The notes under the pieces were generated by a model. It searched no databases and had not been told where the DNA came from. It worked only from the letters and a program-made list of their open reading frames with translations. 12,923 bases of DNA. Source: Candidatus Galligastranaerophilus intestinigallinarum. Its GTDB lineage: Bacteria; Cyanobacteriota; Vampirovibrionia; Gastranaerophilales; Gastranaerophilaceae. Where the stretch lies: the NCBI GenBank assembly GCA_018715855.1, contig DVKW01000062.1:1-12923 (forward strand), written 5' to 3'. Of this stretch, positions 6,643-12,923 are shown one piece after another (position 1 is the first letter of the stretch; every line of letters starts with the position of its first letter). Made by a program: the position numbers and the translations under genes.

Positions 6643-6714
6643 GCCGATGTAGCTCAATGGCAGAGCAACGGTTTTGTAAACCGTAGGTTGCGGGTTCGAG
6701 TCCCATCATCGGCT
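6643..6714 (+). tRNA. tRNA-Thr (anticodon UGU)
   Basis: The acceptor GCCGATG pairs with CATCGGC, the D stem GCTC pairs with GAGC, and the anticodon arm is ACGGT-TTTGTAA-ACCGT with TGT at 6675-6677, reading ACA. The T arm is GCGGG-TTCGAGT-CCCAT, which contains a C-A mismatch at pair 50-64 and a G-T at 49-65, where most bacterial threonine tRNAs have C-G. The discriminator is T and no CCA is encoded. Confidence 0.95.
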
Positions 6715-6756
6715 TTTGTTTCTTGAATTACGGTACATTGATATGAGTGTTATAAA

Positions 6757-6894
6757 GCCATGCCCGGCGAGGGTGTGAAAGCGTGAAAATCATAAAAACA
6801 CGCCCATGTGGCGCAGTGACTCTGCCGAACAAAAGGTGACTAAATGTCACGTTTTGTGAGAGGGTGGCACTCCCTAAAGGGGAGAGCGCGGCAG
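6757..6894 (+). ncRNA. GC-rich structured island between two tRNA-Thr genes; tRNA-derived RNA candidate
   Basis: This stretch is far more GC-rich than its surroundings and carries no credible reading frame. Domain A: GCCAT (6757-6761) pairs with GTGGC (6808-6812), and GGGTGTG (6771-6777) with CACGCCC (6799-6805). Domain B is a compact three-way junction: CTGCCG (6822-6827) pairs with CGGCAG (6889-6894). Inside it are an 11-bp hairpin at 6829-6857 with one G-G mismatch and a TAAAT loop, and a hairpin at 6867-6887 (GCaCTCCC with GGGAGaGC). Bases 6802-6818 are identical to the first 17 nt of the next tRNA-Thr, and GCACTCCCT...GGGAGAG matches that tRNA's anticodon arm. It therefore looks like a tRNA-Thr copy with 48 nt (6819-6866) in place of five D-arm bases, no anticodon and no T arm. 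It would be co-transcribed with the tRNAs. Function is unknown. Confidence 0.45.
6802..6818 (+). repeat. 17-nt exact copy of the tRNA-Thr(GGU) 5' end
   Basis: GCCCATGTGGCGCAGTG here is identical to 6914-6930, the acceptor 5' strand and D-arm start of the downstream tRNA. Copies are 112 bp apart in the same orientation. Confidence 0.9.
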
Positions 6895-6913
6895 GGCGAA
6901 ACAAAAAAGGTAT

Positions 6914-6985
6914 GCCCATGTGGCGCAGTGGTAGCGCACTCCCTTGGTAAGGGAGAGGTCACGAGTTCGAGTCTCGTCATGGGCA
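6914..6985 (+). tRNA. tRNA-Thr (anticodon GGU)
   Basis: The acceptor GCCCATG pairs with CATGGGC. The anticodon arm is CTCCC-TTGGTAA-GGGAG with GGT at 6946-6948, reading ACC/ACU, and the T arm is ACGAG-TTCGAGT-CTCGT. All stems are regular, the discriminator is A and CCA is not encoded. With tRNA-Thr(UGU) it makes a threonine isoacceptor pair in one operon. Confidence 0.97.
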
Positions 6986-7011
6986 AATTTAACAAATCAT
7001 TAATTATATAA

Positions 7012-7094
7012 GGGTAGATGCCCGAGTGGCTAAAGGGGGCAGACTGTAAATCTGTTGACGTGAGTCTACGGTGGTTCGAATCCACCTCTACCCA
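7012..7094 (+). tRNA. tRNA-Tyr (anticodon GUA), class II with long variable arm
   Basis: The acceptor GGGTAGA pairs with TCTACCC. The anticodon loop CTGTAAA has GTA at 7046-7048, a long variable arm follows (TGACGTGAGTCTACG), and the T arm is GGTGG-TTCGAAT-CCACC. The discriminator is A without an encoded CCA. It lies 56 bp upstream of tuf, a tRNA-Thr/Tyr-tuf linkage known from E. coli thrU-tyrU-glyT-thrT-tufB, but here in a different order and with no tRNA-Gly. Confidence 0.97.
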
Positions 7095-7150
7095 TTTTTT
7101 ATTTTTCAAAAACAATCAAACCAAAAATAAAACAAAGGAGAAAAAAACTT

Positions 7151-8359
7151 ATGGCAAGAGAAAAATTTGAAAGAACCAAGCCGCATGTTAACATCGGTAC
7201 CATTGGTCACGTTGACCACGGTAAAACAACGTTAACAGCTGCTATTACAGGTACAATGGCTGCAGCTGGCCAAGCTGAAGCTAAAAAGTTTGATGAAATC
7301 GACGCAGCTCCTGAAGAAAAAGCTCGTGGTATTACGATTTCAACAGCACACGTTGAATATGAAACAGCTGCAAGACACTATGCACACGTTGACTGCCCGG
7401 GCCACGCAGACTATGTTAAAAACATGATTACCGGTGCAGCTCAAATGGACGGTGCTATTCTTGTTGTTGCTGCAACAGACGGTGCTATGCCTCAGACAAG
7501 AGAACACATTCTTCTTGCCCGTCAAGTTGGTGTTCCCAGACTTGTTGTATTCATGAATAAATGCGATATGGTTGATGACGAAGAATTATTAGACCTCGTT
7601 GAAATGGAAGTTAGAGAAATGCTTTCTTCTTATGAATTCGACGGCGACAATATTCCTTTCATCAGAGGTTCAGCTCTTAAAGCTTTAGAAGCTGTTCAAG
7701 CTAACCCGACAATCCAAAGAGGCCAAGATAAATGGGTTGATAAAATTTGGGAATTAATGGATGCTATCGACAGCTACATTCCAACTCCTGAACGTGATTT
7801 AGACAAACCATTCTTGATGCCTGTTGAAGACGTTTTCTCAATCACAGGCCGTGGCACAGTTGCTACAGGTAGAGTTGAACGTGGCGTTGTTAAAGTTGGT
7901 GATGAAGTTGAAATCGTTGGTTTTGGCGAAACAAAGAAAACAACAGTTACAGGTGTTGAAATGTTCAGAAAACTTCTTGACCAAGGTCAAGCAGGTGATA
8001 ACATCGGCGCACTTTTAAGAGGTATCGACAAAAAAGATATCCAACGTGGTCAAGTTCTTGCAAAACCCGGTACAATTCATCCTCACACAAAATTCACTGC
8101 TAACGTTTACGTTTTAACAAAGGATGAAGGCGGACGTCATACTCCTTTCTTCCCCGGATACAGACCTCAATTCTATATCAGAACAACTGACGTAACCGGT
8201 TCAATTAAATTTGACGGCGAAATGGTTATGCCTGGTGATAACGTAGTTATGGAAGTTGAACTTATTGCTCCTGTAGCTATCGAAGAAGGTATGAGATTTG
8301 CTATCAGAGAAGGCGGCAGAACAGTTGGTGCCGGCGTTGTAGACAAAATCCTCGGATAG
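7151..8359 (+). CDS. tuf: Translation elongation factor Tu
   Basis: The 402-aa GTPase delivers aminoacyl-tRNA to the ribosome. G1 is GHVDHGKT (19-26), the switch I segment is RGITIS (59-64), G3 is DCPGH (81-85) with catalytic His85, G4 is NKCD (136-139) and G5 is SALK (174-177). Domains 2 and 3 are intact (SITGRGTVATGRVERG; GYRPQFYIRTTDVTG; GGRTVGAGVV). AAAGGAG (7134-7140) lies 10 nt before the ATG. Codon choice (many GGT, GCT, CGT and C-ending codons) is visibly different from the AT-rich neighbours and fits very high expression. It follows three tRNA genes with no clear promoter of its own, and a strong terminator comes 20 bp after the stop. The usual tRNA-Trp-secE-nusG continuation is absent. 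Confidence 0.99.
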   Translation: MAREKFERTKPHVNIGTIGHVDHGKTTLTAAITGTMAAAGQAEAKKFDEIDAAPEEKARGITISTAHVEYETAARHYAHVDCPGHADYVKNMITGAAQMDGAILVVAATDGAMPQTREHILLARQVGVPRLVVFMNKCDMVDDEELLDLVEMEVREMLSSYEFDGDNIPFIRGSALKALEAVQANPTIQRGQDKWVDKIWELMDAIDSYIPTPERDLDKPFLMPVEDVFSITGRGTVATGRVERGVVKVGDEVEIVGFGETKKTTVTGVEMFRKLLDQGQAGDNIGALLRGIDKKDIQRGQVLAKPGTIHPHTKFTANVYVLTKDEGGRHTPFFPGYRPQFYIRTTDVTGSIKFDGEMVMPGDNVVMEVELIAPVAIEEGMRFAIREGGRTVGAGVVDKILG

Positions 8360-8378
8360 TCTGCATAGACAAATTATT

Positions 8379-8411
8379 AAAAACCCGAAAATTAATATTT
8401 TCGGGTTTTTT
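8379..8411 (+). terminator. Strong intrinsic terminator of the tRNA-tuf operon
   Basis: CCCGAAAAT (8384-8392) pairs perfectly with ATTTTCGGG (8397-8405) around a TAAT loop, extended by A5/T5. A T-run at 8406-8411 follows. Confidence 0.95.
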
Positions 8412-8446
8412 AATGCTTTTTAATTAGTATTTAATTATATTTAATT

Positions 8447-8480
8447 AAAAAAATGGCGGCTTTTTAATTTGGCCGCCAAT
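8447..8480 (-). terminator. Intrinsic terminator of the PGM-PGI gene
   Basis: On the minus strand TGGCGGC (rc of 8472-8478) pairs with GCCGCCA (rc of 8454-8460) over 7 bp and is followed by seven T (8447-8453 as A on plus). It faces the tuf terminator, so each convergent unit has its own. Confidence 0.9.
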
Positions 8481-8498
8481 TTATTGGTTGGAATTTAT

Positions 8499-11435
8499 TT
8501 AAAGATTTGCCTTAACTTCTTTTTTGTATTTTTCAACATTTGGTTGTAAAACTTCAGGCAGCGCTTCATCATTCGGAGTTTCTCCGCCTTCTGTTCTTCT
8601 TAGCATATTGCCTGTATATAAGGTTTCAAAATGCTTTAATTCAATAAACCTTGCAATGGCTTCAGGGCTAAGATTATCTAAAACAATTTCAGACACGGGG
8701 TGTTGCGCTTTGTATGCCGTTGTAACACCTTTAAGCACTGCATTTGTAACTCTGTCATCTGTTTTTGGGTAGATAAATGTATAGAATGAATCATTATTAT
8801 TTTCATCCAAATCTGCTTCTGCATTGTAGTGCAGATACCCGGGGCCTACGTTTGTATCTGTTGAAATTTGTGCTTTCAAAGATTCATTATTTAATTGTTT
8901 ATCCCAAAGTGTTGCACCATTAAAGGCATCTGAAAAATATTCGTTAAAATGTTTATTTTTGCCTTTTAGTTTTGAATCAACATTAAATGCGGCTAATTGA
9001 AGTGCTTCATTTTGGTAAATATCGGGGTTTAGAAATTCTTTTTGTGCGTTAATTGATGCAATTAACATTTTTTCTACATCTTCTTTAGCAACGCCAATAT
9101 ATGCCAATGTGAATAATGTTGCATCATCGAAAATAGAAAATCTTCCGCCTACATCGTCATGAACAAGGCCTGAAAGTTGAATTTCGCCGTTTTCAACTTC
9201 TCTTCTTAGTTTGCTTTTTTCTGCCGATGCATCTGTCATAGCTATAAATCTGTCTGAAACATCTTCTTTTCCCAAATGTTCTTGAACAACATTTCTAAAA
9301 GCGTTGTAGGCGGTTGTGGTTTCAAGCGTTCCGCCCGATTTTGAAACAACAAGAAATTTTGTTTTGTCTAAATCAAGGCCGTCTTTAAACCTTTCAAAGC
9401 TTTCAGGGTCTATTGAAGAATAAAAATGCACATTTTTGTCTTTGCCAAGCATTTTTACCATAGCTTCAGTTGTGTGTCTTGAACCGCCAATGCCAATAAT
9501 TGCCAAATCTTCAAAACCGCCTTCTTTTGCTTGTTGCGCCATTTCGTAAATATTATCTAAATTTTGAAGCTGATTATTTGGAAGTTTATTTATCCAATTC
9601 AAAAATTGCCCTTCTTTTCCAATTCTTGAAGTTATATCTGAAACAGCTTCGCTTGCGTTTGCTTCATATTCAGAAAAATTTATATCAGGTGTTTTAATTG
9701 AAACATCGTTTGCCGGTTGAAGCCCCCTAAAACTTACATTGCCTGTTGTGTCAAAAATTCTTTCAAGTTCCGTTTTTAATTTTTCAACATTTTCATCTGC
9801 AATATTTTCATCTTCATTGAAGGTTTCAATATAAGCTTTTACTTTTGGTTCTGTTCCCGATTTTCTCACTAAAACCGATGAACCGTCTGTCATATAGAGT
9901 TTAACGCCATCTCCGCCTTGTTTGTATTTTTCCATTTCTTCCATATTGGCTTTTGTTTTTTCAACATCAATTTCAAAATCACCGAATTTTGTATCACCCC
10001 TTAGGGCATCTTGATATATTCCGTTCATTTTTTTCATAATTGTTGCTTTTGCTTGTTCGTCTTCAAGTGTTTTGCTGAAGTTATATGCCCTAAATTCAAC
10101 ACCTGAGGCTTTTTTAACTTCTTTTAATATTTGAGAAAGCGGTTTGTTTTCTTTAGCCATCATATCTAAAATCATCAAAAGGGCAATAATGCCGTCTTTT
10201 TCAGGGATGTGGCCGTTTATGGTTAAACCGCCCGATTCTTCGCCTGCAACAAGAATATCTTTCCCTTCTTCTCTTTCTTTAAGGATATCTTCGCCTATAT
10301 ATTTAAAGCCGACAGGCGTTTGAATTACATTTAAACCGTTTTTTTGAGCAAATAAATCTATTTCGGATGATGTTGCCTGGCTTCTTATTATATCTCCTTT
10401 TATTCCTTTATTGTTTGCCAAATGGTGCGCAACAAGCAAAATAACATCATTTGGAGAAACAAAATTGCCGTTTTCATCTACAACACCAAACCTGTCTGCA
10501 TCGCCATCGTTTGCAAGCCCTATTTTTAAACGTTTTCTGTCATCTCTTACCCACCTTTTAAGTTCGGATAAATTTTTATCTGTCGGGTTTGGGCCTTCTT
10601 TTTTATCTGAATCAATGACTGTATATTTTATGCCGTTATCTCTTAATAATTCAGGGAAAACATAATCTCCCGTTCCTTGCATGCTGTCATAAAAAATGGA
10701 AATATTTGCGTATCTGATGTTTTCCCAATCTACCATTTTTTTTGAATCAATTTTTTCTTTATATAAATTATACGGATAAACAATGGCAGATGAGCCTTGT
10801 TTTGTTTTATCCGTTGTGTAATATCCTTGTTTTGCATAGTTAACGGCATTTTCCGCTATTTGCTTTGTTACGCTTGGCGGGGCAATTGCGCCATCGTTTG
10901 TTACTAAATTAAAGCCACCGTCTGCCCAAGGGTTATGGCTTGCGGTTAAAAGAATTGAAACAGGGTTGCCCAATGTTTTTGTCATTTGTGCCAACAATGG
11001 GGTTGGAACAGGGTCTTTAATGTACATAACGGATATTCCCTGTTTTACTAAAGTATCATTAATTAAAGGAAGTGATTCCCTTGTGGCTTTTCTTGTGTCG
11101 CCCCCAATAATAACAAAAGGAGGTTCATTTTTTTCTTCTGCTTTTTCGTTTGCATATTTTGCAACACCCAAAGTTAAAAGCTCAACAATTTCGGGGTTGA
11201 ATTTGTCTGAACCGTATTTGGCTCTGTGGCCTGATGTTGAAGTAGATAGGCTGTTTGCAACAAATTCGGCCGTTTTTGGGTCAACATTAATTTTGTGATT
11301 TTCAATGTTACCCGTAAATGTTACTTTGTCTTCAATCGGTTCAATAATACTGTTTGTAATTGGTTTTGCGGCTGTTGAATTTTGCACGCTAAAAACATTT
11401 CGGATGCCGAAATCCGGATTAAATAAAATTTTCAT
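8499..11435 (-). CDS. Fused phosphoglucomutase/phosphomannomutase - glucose-6-phosphate isomerase
   Basis: One 978-aa polypeptide. Residues ~50-560 are an alpha-D-phosphohexomutase: TSGHRA (67-72), phosphoserine loop TASHNP with Ser166, metal loop DGDADR (310-315), sugar loop GEESGG (398-403) and phosphate loop RKSGTEP (524-530). All four active-site loops are intact, suggesting glucose-1-P to glucose-6-P. Residues ~585-978 are a glucose-6-phosphate isomerase of SIS type: IIGIGGSRHTTEAM (647-660), SKSGGTLETT (698-707), DVGGRFSIFD (761-770), GPGYLHYN with His869, and FIELKHFETLY (930-940). The latter motifs resemble the PGI half of transaldolase-PGI proteins. Together the halves join glycogen or glucan metabolism to glycolysis. 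Residues 1-50 are an extension with VTFTG (38-42); a related VSFRG (567-571) sits at the junction. The start is ATG with GAGGTG 2 nt upstream, behind a small GC hairpin. No internal frameshift is seen. Confidence 0.93.
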   Translation of the reverse strand: MKILFNPDFGIRNVFSVQNSTAAKPITNSIIEPIEDKVTFTGNIENHKINVDPKTAEFVANSLSTSTSGHRAKYGSDKFNPEIVELLTLGVAKYANEKAEEKNEPPFVIIGGDTRKATRESLPLINDTLVKQGISVMYIKDPVPTPLLAQMTKTLGNPVSILLTASHNPWADGGFNLVTNDGAIAPPSVTKQIAENAVNYAKQGYYTTDKTKQGSSAIVYPYNLYKEKIDSKKMVDWENIRYANISIFYDSMQGTGDYVFPELLRDNGIKYTVIDSDKKEGPNPTDKNLSELKRWVRDDRKRLKIGLANDGDADRFGVVDENGNFVSPNDVILLVAHHLANNKGIKGDIIRSQATSSEIDLFAQKNGLNVIQTPVGFKYIGEDILKEREEGKDILVAGEESGGLTINGHIPEKDGIIALLMILDMMAKENKPLSQILKEVKKASGVEFRAYNFSKTLEDEQAKATIMKKMNGIYQDALRGDTKFGDFEIDVEKTKANMEEMEKYKQGGDGVKLYMTDGSSVLVRKSGTEPKVKAYIETFNEDENIADENVEKLKTELERIFDTTGNVSFRGLQPANDVSIKTPDINFSEYEANASEAVSDITSRIGKEGQFLNWINKLPNNQLQNLDNIYEMAQQAKEGGFEDLAIIGIGGSRHTTEAMVKMLGKDKNVHFYSSIDPESFERFKDGLDLDKTKFLVVSKSGGTLETTTAYNAFRNVVQEHLGKEDVSDRFIAMTDASAEKSKLRREVENGEIQLSGLVHDDVGGRFSIFDDATLFTLAYIGVAKEDVEKMLIASINAQKEFLNPDIYQNEALQLAAFNVDSKLKGKNKHFNEYFSDAFNGATLWDKQLNNESLKAQISTDTNVGPGYLHYNAEADLDENNNDSFYTFIYPKTDDRVTNAVLKGVTTAYKAQHPVSEIVLDNLSPEAIARFIELKHFETLYTGNMLRRTEGGETPNDEALPEVLQPNVEKYKKEVKANL

Positions 11436-11447
11436 AACACCTCGCTG

Positions 11448-11466
11448 CCCGTTTTTTAATGACGGG
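11448..11466 (-). promoter_or_regulatory. Small GC hairpin in the PGM-PGI leader
   Basis: CCCGT (11448-11452) and ACGGG (11462-11466) form a 5-bp stem with a 9-nt AT loop, about 7 nt upstream of the GAGGTG ribosome binding site. A TATATT lies directly upstream on the minus strand (11468-11473), with no clear -35. The hairpin may stabilise the mRNA 5' end or tune initiation. The rest of 11467-11623 shows nothing else I can name. Confidence 0.3.
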
Positions 11467-11623
11467 GAATATACCTAACAACAATAATTGCCTTATCTAT
11501 AAAACCACTAAAAAATTCTATTTGCCAGCCTTAAAATTTATATTTTACATTTCTTAATAATTTTACTTAGCAGGTTAAAATATAGATATAGACTAAATTT
11601 AACTGTTATGTATCGTTTAAAAA

Positions 11624-12436
11624 TTAATCAATTTTATTTATAGGGAATTCTTTTCTTAAATTTCTTAAAAAGTCCATATCGATTTTTGAATAAATTGCTG
11701 CGGGTTTATCTTCCCCAATTGCAAGAATTTCCCCAACAGGTGAAACAATAATTGAATTTGCACAAGAATTTAGCCCCGAACCTAAACTGCCAATAAAAGA
11801 AGCGCCTGCAAAATAGCATAAATTTTCAACCGCTCTTGTTATTGAAAATGCTTTCATCTCTCTTTTTTTAAGTTCAAAATCATAATTGGTTGATTTTTGA
11901 GGTAAGCACCATGCGTTTGGGCAAGCTATAATTTCTGCGCCCATTTTCATTAATTTATTAAAATGCATTGGAAATCTTAAATCAAAACAAATTCCCACTC
12001 CGATTTTTGCAAAATCGAGTTCAACGGTAACAGGCGGGTTGTTTCCTTCTGTTATAACTTCGTTTTCTTTTCCGCCAAAATATGAATACAGGTGAATTTT
12101 TCTGTATTTGGCTTTTATTTCGCCGTTTCTGTCAAAAATATATGATGTATTATAAAAATTTTCCCCGTCTTTTTCTATTATTGTGCCGCCAATGATATTT
12201 GAATTTTTTTCTTTTGCAAGGTTTGATAAAAAATTCAAAACATTTGGATTCTGTTCGTTTTCTGCATAATCTATAAACCCTTGGTGGTTTATTCCGGTTG
12301 AAAAAAATTCAGGTAAAATTATTAAATCTAATTGTTCATAGAAATTTTGAAGCTGAAATTTAACAGTTTCTAAGTTTTTTTCTATATTATTTATTCTTGG
12401 CTCAAATTGAAGCGCTAAAATTCCGTAATTATTCAT
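11624..12436 (-). CDS. Carbon-nitrogen hydrolase (nitrilase superfamily, Nit/omega-amidase-like)
   Basis: From the ATG at 12436 the product is 270 aa (MNNYGILALQFEP). The Glu-Lys-Cys catalytic triad is visible in LPEFF (Glu at about 43), YRKIHLY (Lys at about 113) and GICFDLRFP (Cys at about 150). The KIHLYSYFGGKE and CFDLRFP surroundings are typical of Nit1/Nit2-type amidases, which hydrolyse omega-amides such as alpha-ketoglutaramate or deaminated glutathione, in the cytoplasm. Exact substrate cannot be read from sequence. The frame also allows a TTG one codon earlier, but the ATG is preferred. There is no Shine-Dalgarno; a strong promoter ends 8 nt before the ATG. The upstream gene ends 25 bp away on the same strand, so readthrough and a private promoter may both serve it. 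Confidence 0.88.
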   Translation of the reverse strand: MNNYGILALQFEPRINNIEKNLETVKFQLQNFYEQLDLIILPEFFSTGINHQGFIDYAENEQNPNVLNFLSNLAKEKNSNIIGGTIIEKDGENFYNTSYIFDRNGEIKAKYRKIHLYSYFGGKENEVITEGNNPPVTVELDFAKIGVGICFDLRFPMHFNKLMKMGAEIIACPNAWCLPQKSTNYDFELKKREMKAFSITRAVENLCYFAGASFIGSLGSGLNSCANSIIVSPVGEILAIGEDKPAAIYSKIDMDFLRNLRKEFPINKID

Positions 12437-12444
12437 CAAGAATA

Positions 12445-12472
12445 ATTATACAGGGAACATTTTAACTTTCAA
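12445..12472 (-). promoter_or_regulatory. Promoter of the C-N hydrolase gene, positioned for a leaderless mRNA
   Basis: On the minus strand TTGAAA (12467-12472), 16-bp spacer, perfect TATAAT (12445-12450). The expected start is near 12438, 0-2 nt from the ATG at 12436. The -35 overlaps the last codons of the upstream repeat-protein gene. Confidence 0.6.
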
Positions 12473-12923
12473 AGCCAAAGAACCCTTTTAATTTTGCAAG
12501 AGTGCCAAGTTTTTTATCTGTTATAACTTTTGCTGCATTGCCTTTTAAATTATCACTGGCTGCATCTTGCGGCGCAACACCTGCTTTTTTGCCGCTTACA
12601 AAGCTTGCTATATTTTCTTTTAATGGGTCGGCTTCAACTTTTGGTTCTTCCGCTGCAGGTGTTGGAGTTGGTTCTGCCGCTTTCGGTTCAACCTTCGGTT
12701 CTTCTGCTGCAGGGGTTGGAGTTGGTTCTGCCGCTTTTGGTTCAACCTTTGGTTCTTCTGCTGCAGGGGTCGGAGTTGGTTCTGCCGCTTTCGGTTCAAC
12801 TTTTGGTTCTTCTGCTGCAGGAGTTGGAGTTGGTTCTGCCGCTTTTGGTTCAACTTTTGGTTCAACCTTTGGTTCTTCTGCTGCAGGAGTTGGAGTTGGT
12901 TCTGCCGCTTTTGGTTCAACTTT
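12462..12923 (-). CDS. Pro/Glu/Lys/Ala repeat protein, 5'-truncated
   Basis: The open frame reads 153 residues to the TAA at 12462-12464 and runs off the window end. It consists of an 18-residue repeat of the type KVEPKAAEPTPTPAAEEP, four full copies and parts, then a unique C-terminal tail of about 55 residues (DPLKENIASF...KKLGTLAKLKGFFGFES). The tail is Lys/Ala-rich with no transmembrane segment. Family is not recognised. Pro-Glu-Lys-Pro repeats of this kind act as stiff extended spacers in envelope-spanning proteins such as TonB, and similar Ala/Pro/Lys tails occur in nucleic-acid-binding proteins; neither assignment is supported further. The frame was chosen because it continues past the repeats into the non-repetitive tail. 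The missing N-terminus (signal peptide, domain) would decide the role. Confidence 0.7.
   Translation of the reverse strand, partial: KVEPKAAEPTPTPAAEEPKVEPKVEPKAAEPTPTPAAEEPKVEPKAAEPTPTPAAEEPKVEPKAAEPTPTPAAEEPKVEPKAAEPTPTPAAEEPKVEADPLKENIASFVSGKKAGVAPQDAASDNLKGNAAKVITDKKLGTLAKLKGFFGFES
12670..12923 (-). repeat. 54-bp tandem repeat array in coding sequence
   Basis: The unit beginning GGTTCTGCCGCT on the plus strand starts at 12670, 12724, 12778, 12832 and 12898. Steps are 54, 54, 54 and 66 bp; the last has an extra 12 bp encoding a duplicated K-V-E-P. Copies differ mainly at third codon positions (for example CCG/CCA, AAG/AAA) while the peptide is unchanged. Confidence 0.95.

Noticed and set aside
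6757..6898. Identification of the island as RNase P RNA, SRP RNA, tmRNA or 6S RNA
   Set aside because: None of the conserved core motifs I know for those RNAs is present and the length is wrong for RNase P and tmRNA.
6802..6930. The duplicated tRNA segment as an integration (att) site pair
   Set aside because: Integrative elements normally duplicate the tRNA 3' end; here the 5' end is copied and only ~95 bp lie between, with no integrase.
6728..7115. Open minus-strand frames across the tRNA cluster (peptides such as DSNHRRLTSTDLQSAPFSHSG)
   Set aside because: These are translations of tRNA genes read backwards, a well-known annotation artefact; the tRNA structures explain the sequence.
12437..12439. 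TTG start for the C-N hydrolase
   Set aside because: The following ATG is a better start codon and fits the predicted leaderless transcript.
12620..12919. Gln/Asn/Arg-rich minus-strand frame (MNQKRQNQLQ...) in the repeat array
   Set aside because: Because the repeat unit is a multiple of three, more than one frame stays open. Only the Pro/Glu frame continues naturally into the non-repetitive C-terminus and a stop.
12670..12923. CRISPR array
   Set aside because: The repeats are contiguous without variable spacers and are in-frame coding sequence.

Overview
This is an AT-rich bacterial chromosome segment of short transcription units on both strands. It shows no phage, insertion-sequence or CRISPR hallmarks. 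Lineage is an inference. The omega subunit of RNA polymerase has the NRY...AKR...KPV..AI layout that I associate with cyanobacterial omega. F-x-G motifs in the N-terminal extension of a sugar-phosphate enzyme, together with the AT bias, fit a non-photosynthetic cyanobacterial relative (Melainabacteria/Vampirovibrionia, Gastranaerophilales-like). No 16S rRNA is present, so this stays tentative.

Layout. 1-702 (+) is the 3' part of an endonuclease IV-like (TIM-barrel) gene. 797-1732 (+) is a sigma-70 family factor whose ribosome binding site lies in one arm of an inverted repeat. It converges through a shared bidirectional terminator on a minus-strand operon of rpoZ (omega, 81 aa) and a trimeric-type purine nucleoside phosphorylase (1762-2834). 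2944-3729 (+) is an orphan Opp/Dpp-type ABC ATPase. It meets head-on, inside a perfect palindrome, a 911-aa minus-strand protein (3733-6468). That protein looks like a HerA-type ATPase fold without its P-loop, followed by a ~400-residue Glu/Lys-rich linker and a PcrA/UvrD-type C-terminal Tudor-like domain.

6594-8411 (+) is a stable-RNA/translation unit: a promoter with consensus -35, tRNA-Thr(UGU), a GC-rich highly structured island, tRNA-Thr(GGU), tRNA-Tyr(GUA), tuf (EF-Tu) and a strong terminator. The island seems to derive from a tRNA-Thr copy with a 48-nt replacement in its D-arm. It is the least explained DNA in the window. 8499-11435 (-) encodes a single 978-aa polypeptide joining phosphoglucomutase/phosphomannomutase to glucose-6-phosphate isomerase, so glucose-1-P could be carried to fructose-6-P by one protein. 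11624-12436 (-) is a Nit-type carbon-nitrogen hydrolase. 12462-12923 (-) is the 3' end of a gene for a Pro/Glu/Lys/Ala-rich protein built of 18-residue repeats.

Two genes (the ABC ATPase and the C-N hydrolase) lack a Shine-Dalgarno sequence and have promoter-like boxes placed so that transcription would begin within 0-2 nt of the ATG, suggesting leaderless mRNAs. The strongest leads are the tRNA-derived structured island, the degenerate HerA/Tudor protein and the PGM-PGI fusion.
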